Below, piece by piece: positions 61,331-64,000 of a DNA stretch of 64,000 nucleotides. The stretch comes from Paeniglutamicibacter quisquiliarum (GTDB lineage Bacteria > Actinomycetota > Actinomycetes > Actinomycetales > Micrococcaceae), in contig NZ_JAHRED010000005.1 of NCBI RefSeq assembly GCF_019084045.1, forward strand, positions 124,001 to 188,000, read 5' to 3'. Position 1 is the stretch's first letter. Each line of letters starts with the position of its first letter. The notes under the pieces were generated by a model. That model made no database searches and was not told the origin of the DNA. It saw only the letters and a program-made list of their open reading frames with translations. The position numbers and the translations under genes are program-made.

Positions 61331-62026
61331 CTAGAAGAGCCGTGCCGCCACGTCATCGACGCCGCGCATCGCGTCGTAGTCGAGCACCAGGCAATCGATG
61401 CCGCGGTCGGTGGCCAGTGTGCGGGCCTGCGGCTTGATCTTTTGGGCGGCGAAAATCCCGCGCACCGGACGCAACAGCGGGTCGCGGTTCAGCAGTTCGA
61501 GGTATCGGGTGAGCTGCTCGACGCCGTCGATGTCACCATTGCGCTTGAGCTCGATGGCCACGGTCGCGCCATCGGCGTCGCGCGCCAGGATGTCCACCGG
61601 GCCGATGGCCGTCATGTACTCGCGGCGGATCAGGGTGTAGCCGGCACCAACGGTCTCGATCTGGTCGGCCAGCAGGCGCTGCAGGTCGCCCTCGACACCG
61701 TCCTTGATCAGGCCCGGGTCGATGCCCAGGTTGTGCTGGGAGTCGTGGATGAATTCCTTGATGTGCACCACCAGGCGGTCGTCGGACTTCTGGTGAGCGA
61801 CGTGCCAGAGCTCCACGTCGCCCTCGGCCGCCTGCTCCTCGTCGGGGGCCACCACCCGCATGACCGCCGGGGGGCTCATCCAGTTCAGCGGCTTGTAGCT
61901 GCCGCCGTCGGAATGGACCAGCACCGAGCCGTCGGCCTTGACCATCAGCAGGCGGGTCGCCAGGGGGAGGTGGGCACGCAAACGGCCCTCGTAATCAACT
62001 GAACACTTGGCAATGACTAAACGCAC
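61331..62026 (-). CDS. nucS: Mismatch-repair endonuclease NucS
   Basis: This 231-residue protein starts at GTG 62026 ([16 protein letters not shown]). The N-terminal dimerisation domain is followed by a RecB-like nuclease with [26 protein letters not shown] (about 155-180). The last residues, AARLF, resemble the sliding-clamp-binding tail of the family. In Actinobacteria, which lack MutS/MutL, NucS cleaves double-stranded DNA at G-T and related mismatches. A GTG at 62035 is in frame, but it lies over the -10 box. Confidence 0.95.
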   Translation of the reverse strand: MRLVIAKCSVDYEGRLRAHLPLATRLLMVKADGSVLVHSDGGSYKPLNWMSPPAVMRVVAPDEEQAAEGDVELWHVAHQKSDDRLVVHIKEFIHDSQHNLGIDPGLIKDGVEGDLQRLLADQIETVGAGYTLIRREYMTAIGPVDILARDADGATVAIELKRNGDIDGVEQLTRYLELLNRDPLLRPVRGIFAAQKIKPQARTLATDRGIDCLVLDYDAMRGVDDVAARLF

Positions 62027-62033
62027 AACAGGC

Positions 62034-62039
62034 ACTCTA
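62034..62039 (-). promoter_or_regulatory. -10 element of a leaderless nucS promoter
   Basis: TAGAGT on the minus strand ends seven bases before the GTG at 62026. This supports the shorter start and a leaderless message. Confidence 0.55.
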
Positions 62040-62130
62040 CCGGGTTTCGCGCCCGGGCCGTGGCCGGACAGGCAGTGCCGCCGGTGCGTCCCGTACCGGG
62101 CGGACGGCGCATCTGGGGCAGAATTGGACC

Positions 62131-62481
62131 ATGGCCCGCTCGAACCGTCCTTCTCGCTCCTCCGCTCCCAAGCCCCGCTCCGGCAGGGTCAACAAGTGGA
62201 CGCGGGCCGACGAGGGATCGGATGAGCCGTGGCTGGAAAAGGCCCGCTACGGCGTGCAGCGCCTGCAGGACGCGCCGGACGGCCAGTGGCATGTGCGCCG
62301 GATATCGGCGGTCGGCGCGGCCAAGACCTACAAGTGCCCCGGATGCGGGCAGTTCATCAAGCCCGGGACCGAGCACCTGGTGGCGTGGCGGGCCGACCAC
62401 TGGTCCGGCGACGACGCCTCGGCCGCGGCACGGCGCCACTGGCACCCCAAGTGCTGGGAATCACGCTCCTACCGGTACTGA
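62131..62481 (+). CDS. Small actinobacterial protein with CPGC zinc-binding motif
   Basis: The 116-residue protein has a basic, Ser/Pro-rich start, then a small domain with [18 protein letters not shown], two His (HLV and HHW-type RRHWHPKC) and Cys in HPKCW. A four-ligand zinc site (Cys-x2-Cys plus His and Cys) is likely. I recall close relatives in Actinobacteria labelled ATP/GTP-binding protein without a real P-loop. Function is unknown; no Walker motif is visible. A CAGAAT hexamer six bases before the ATG suggests a leaderless start. Confidence 0.75.
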   Translation: MARSNRPSRSSAPKPRSGRVNKWTRADEGSDEPWLEKARYGVQRLQDAPDGQWHVRRISAVGAAKTYKCPGCGQFIKPGTEHLVAWRADHWSGDDASAAARRHWHPKCWESRSYRY

Positions 62482-62535
62482 CCGGGCGGGGCGCCACGCC
62501 CGGGGCCGAATGCCAGGGGCCGGCGGGGAGTGCGG

Positions 62536-63837
62536 CTAGCGGTTGTCCTGCCGGGTGATGAAGACCTCGCGCAGGATCAACATGACGGCGGCCGCCGCGG
62601 GAATGGCCATGAGTGCGCCGACGACGCCGAGCAGCGAGCCGCCGGCGATCACCGAGATCACCGCCACCGCGCCGGGAACCGACACCGCCTTCTGCATCAC
62701 CCGCGGGGAGATGAAGTAGGCCTCGATCTGCAGGTACCCGAAGTAGCAGATCGCGTAGATCGCGGTGGTCTGCCAGCCCAGGGTCAGCGAGACCAGGGAC
62801 ACCAGGATGCCGGCGATCACGGCCCCGACCAGCGGGATGAAGGCCAGCATCGCCACCAGCAGGGTCAGCAGCGCGGCGAACGGGACCCCGAGGATGCTCA
62901 TCAAGACCAGCGCCACGGTCGCGTTCAGCAACGCCACGAACGCCTGGCCCATGACATAGTTGCCGACCGAGTGCGTGATGGTGTTGCCCAGTTCCTCCAC
63001 GCGGACCCGGCGCGAGTGCGGGGCCAGCCGGTAGAAGAACGACTTCATCGCCGGAAGCGAGGCCAGGAAGTAGATGGCCAGCACCAGCACGATCAACACG
63101 CCGAACATGCCCTGGGCGATCACGCTGCCGACGCCCAGCACGCCGCCGAAGATCCCGCCCACGGCCCCGGTGTCGGAGAAGAACTTCCCGATCTCGTCGC
63201 TGATCCGGTCCGAGAGCTGGTACTGCGCGTCGAGGGTGACGAAGAATTCGGACTTCAGGAAGTCGTCGACGATCCGCGGCGCACGCTCGATGAACTGCGC
63301 CGTCTGCTCGGTGAGCGTGGGGATGATGGCGCCCATGAACCCGGCGGCACCGCCGAGCAGCGCGAGCATCGTGATCAGCACGCCGATACTGCGCGGGATC
63401 CCGTGGGTCACCAGGAAGCGCACGATCGGGTCCAGGCCTAGCGCAATGAACAGGGCGATGGCGATCCAGATGACCAGCGACCCCACATTAGTCAGCAGGA
63501 AGAAGCCCAGCAAGGCCAGGCCCACGCCCACGGTGAACAGGAAGCCGAAGGCGATCGGGTTGGACTGCGGGGAGACGTCGGCGTCCGGAAGCCCGTCCCC
63601 GGGATCGCGAACCGGAAGCGGCGGGAACCCGAAGTTCGCCGGCGGCTTGATCCGGGCATCCAGCGTCTGCTGGGCGGTGCCCAGCGCCCGGCGCCACCAC
63701 CGGTGAGGTGCAGCAGGGCGGTGCGGTGCGGAATCCGGCGCCGGGGACCCCTGGACGCCCGAAGCGTCCCCGGGCAGCTCGGGGTGGCCCCCGGTGCCCG
63801 CCGGCGTTGTTGCTTCGTCCCCGTCTTGAGTAGTCAC
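62536..63837 (-). CDS. AI-2E family transporter (YdiK/PerM type)
   Basis: This 433-residue membrane protein has about eight helices. The N-terminal 80-90 residues are Pro/Gly-rich and cytoplasmic. The characteristic central segment is FGVLIVLVLAIYFLASLPAMK, and the late segment QTTAIYAICYFGYLQIEAYFISPRVMQKAV is the family hallmark. Family members export autoinducer-2 or act in sodium/proton exchange; the substrate is unknown here. The start is GTG 63837, with a -10 hexamer seven bases upstream. Confidence 0.88.
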   Translation of the reverse strand: MTTQDGDEATTPAGTGGHPELPGDASGVQGSPAPDSAPHRPAAPHRWWRRALGTAQQTLDARIKPPANFGFPPLPVRDPGDGLPDADVSPQSNPIAFGFLFTVGVGLALLGFFLLTNVGSLVIWIAIALFIALGLDPIVRFLVTHGIPRSIGVLITMLALLGGAAGFMGAIIPTLTEQTAQFIERAPRIVDDFLKSEFFVTLDAQYQLSDRISDEIGKFFSDTGAVGGIFGGVLGVGSVIAQGMFGVLIVLVLAIYFLASLPAMKSFFYRLAPHSRRVRVEELGNTITHSVGNYVMGQAFVALLNATVALVLMSILGVPFAALLTLLVAMLAFIPLVGAVIAGILVSLVSLTLGWQTTAIYAICYFGYLQIEAYFISPRVMQKAVSVPGAVAVISVIAGGSLLGVVGALMAIPAAAAVMLILREVFITRQDNR

Positions 63838-63844
63838 AATCCCG

Positions 63845-63850
63845 AGCTTA
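63845..63850 (-). promoter_or_regulatory. -10 element of a leaderless promoter (AI-2E gene)
   Basis: TAAGCT on the minus strand ends seven bases before the GTG at 63837. No ribosome-binding site is present. Confidence 0.45.
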
Positions 63851-63989
63851 ATGCCCCGGGGCCCCAGTTGACGACATTGGCGGGGCTGAGTTGCCCCGCC
63901 CAAAAGTGGTCGACACCTCAGCGTGTTTCGGCGTGGTGCTACCCACATTCCGGAACGCAGATGCGCTAGAACTCGTTAGACTTGTGAGC

Positions 63990-64000
63990 GTGTCATCCTG
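63990..64000 (+). CDS. Start of a gene cut by the window edge
   Basis: TAGACT at 63977-63982 ends seven bases before GTG 63990, the same leaderless arrangement seen elsewhere. Only three codons (Val-Ser-Ser) are visible, so no product can be named. An earlier in-frame GTG at 63984 would lie only one base after the -10 box. Confidence 0.35.

Overview
The window is about 66% G+C and carries one strand-alternating set of housekeeping genes typical of a high-G+C Gram-positive bacterium. The block argS-lysA-hom-thrC-thrB-rho-prfA-prmC-tsaC-wecA-like-atpIBEFHAGDC-DUF2550 matches the gene order I remember from Mycobacterium and other Actinobacteria. Actinobacterial marker genes are also present: the E1/E2 fusion kgd, the mismatch-repair endonuclease nucS, a mycothiol-type sigH/rsrA pair and the 24-residue ribosomal protein bL37. 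The protein flavour (sigH, DUF2550, HrpA, paired CorC proteins) suggests a Micrococcaceae member close to Arthrobacter; this is inference from memory, not a search.

Layout. 1-3.3 kb: hisN (cut by the window edge), rsgA and aroA on the minus strand. 3.5-4.9 kb: sigH-rsrA behind a recognisable SigR-type promoter, then bL37 on the opposite strand. 5-9.5 kb: an SGNH-like protein without its catalytic residues, and kgd. 10-15 kb: two CorC/CNNM proteins, then a zinc-uptake operon behind a Zur-box-like palindrome, with a truncated binding-protein remnant, ATPase and permease, and a convergent Zur repressor. 15.2-17 kb: an MBL-fold hydrolase and a Cds1-like PLP enzyme. 17-19.3 kb: a gene-poor, lower-G+C island around a secreted trypsin-like protease. 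19.3-25.6 kb: a rhodanese, an internally deleted alcohol dehydrogenase, a HIT protein and hrpA. 25.6-28.8 kb: a TrpXYZ-like ABC importer behind a perfect CRP/GlxR palindrome. 28.9-37 kb: cardiolipin synthase, a carboxylesterase lacking its nucleophile, a DUF1801 protein, a two-component system and an ECF42 sigma/YCII pair. 37.4-59.4 kb: tRNA-Arg(CCG) and the long conserved argS-to-atp block. 59.5-64 kb: csp, nagA, nucS, a small zinc-ribbon-like protein, an AI-2E-family transporter and the first bases of another gene.

How the parts work together. lysA-hom-thrC-thrB make lysine and threonine from the aspartate pathway and run towards rho, prfA and prmC (transcription and translation termination). 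The atp genes encode the whole F1Fo ATP synthase, and strong stem-loops sit in several of their junctions. sigH/rsrA form a thiol-stress switch that appears to be autoregulated. The Zur box, the ABC genes and zur form a zinc-responsive unit.

I did not find a clearly new multi-gene system. There is no CRISPR array, recognisable transposase, prophage or defence island. The items most worth a second look are: the genes that have lost catalytic residues or their middle section (SGNH-like protein, carboxylesterase, alcohol dehydrogenase, zinc-binding protein); the regulatory sites (SigR, Zur and GlxR-type sites, plus twin palindromes spaced 20 bp apart); the stem-loops in the atp operon; and at least seven apparently leaderless starts.
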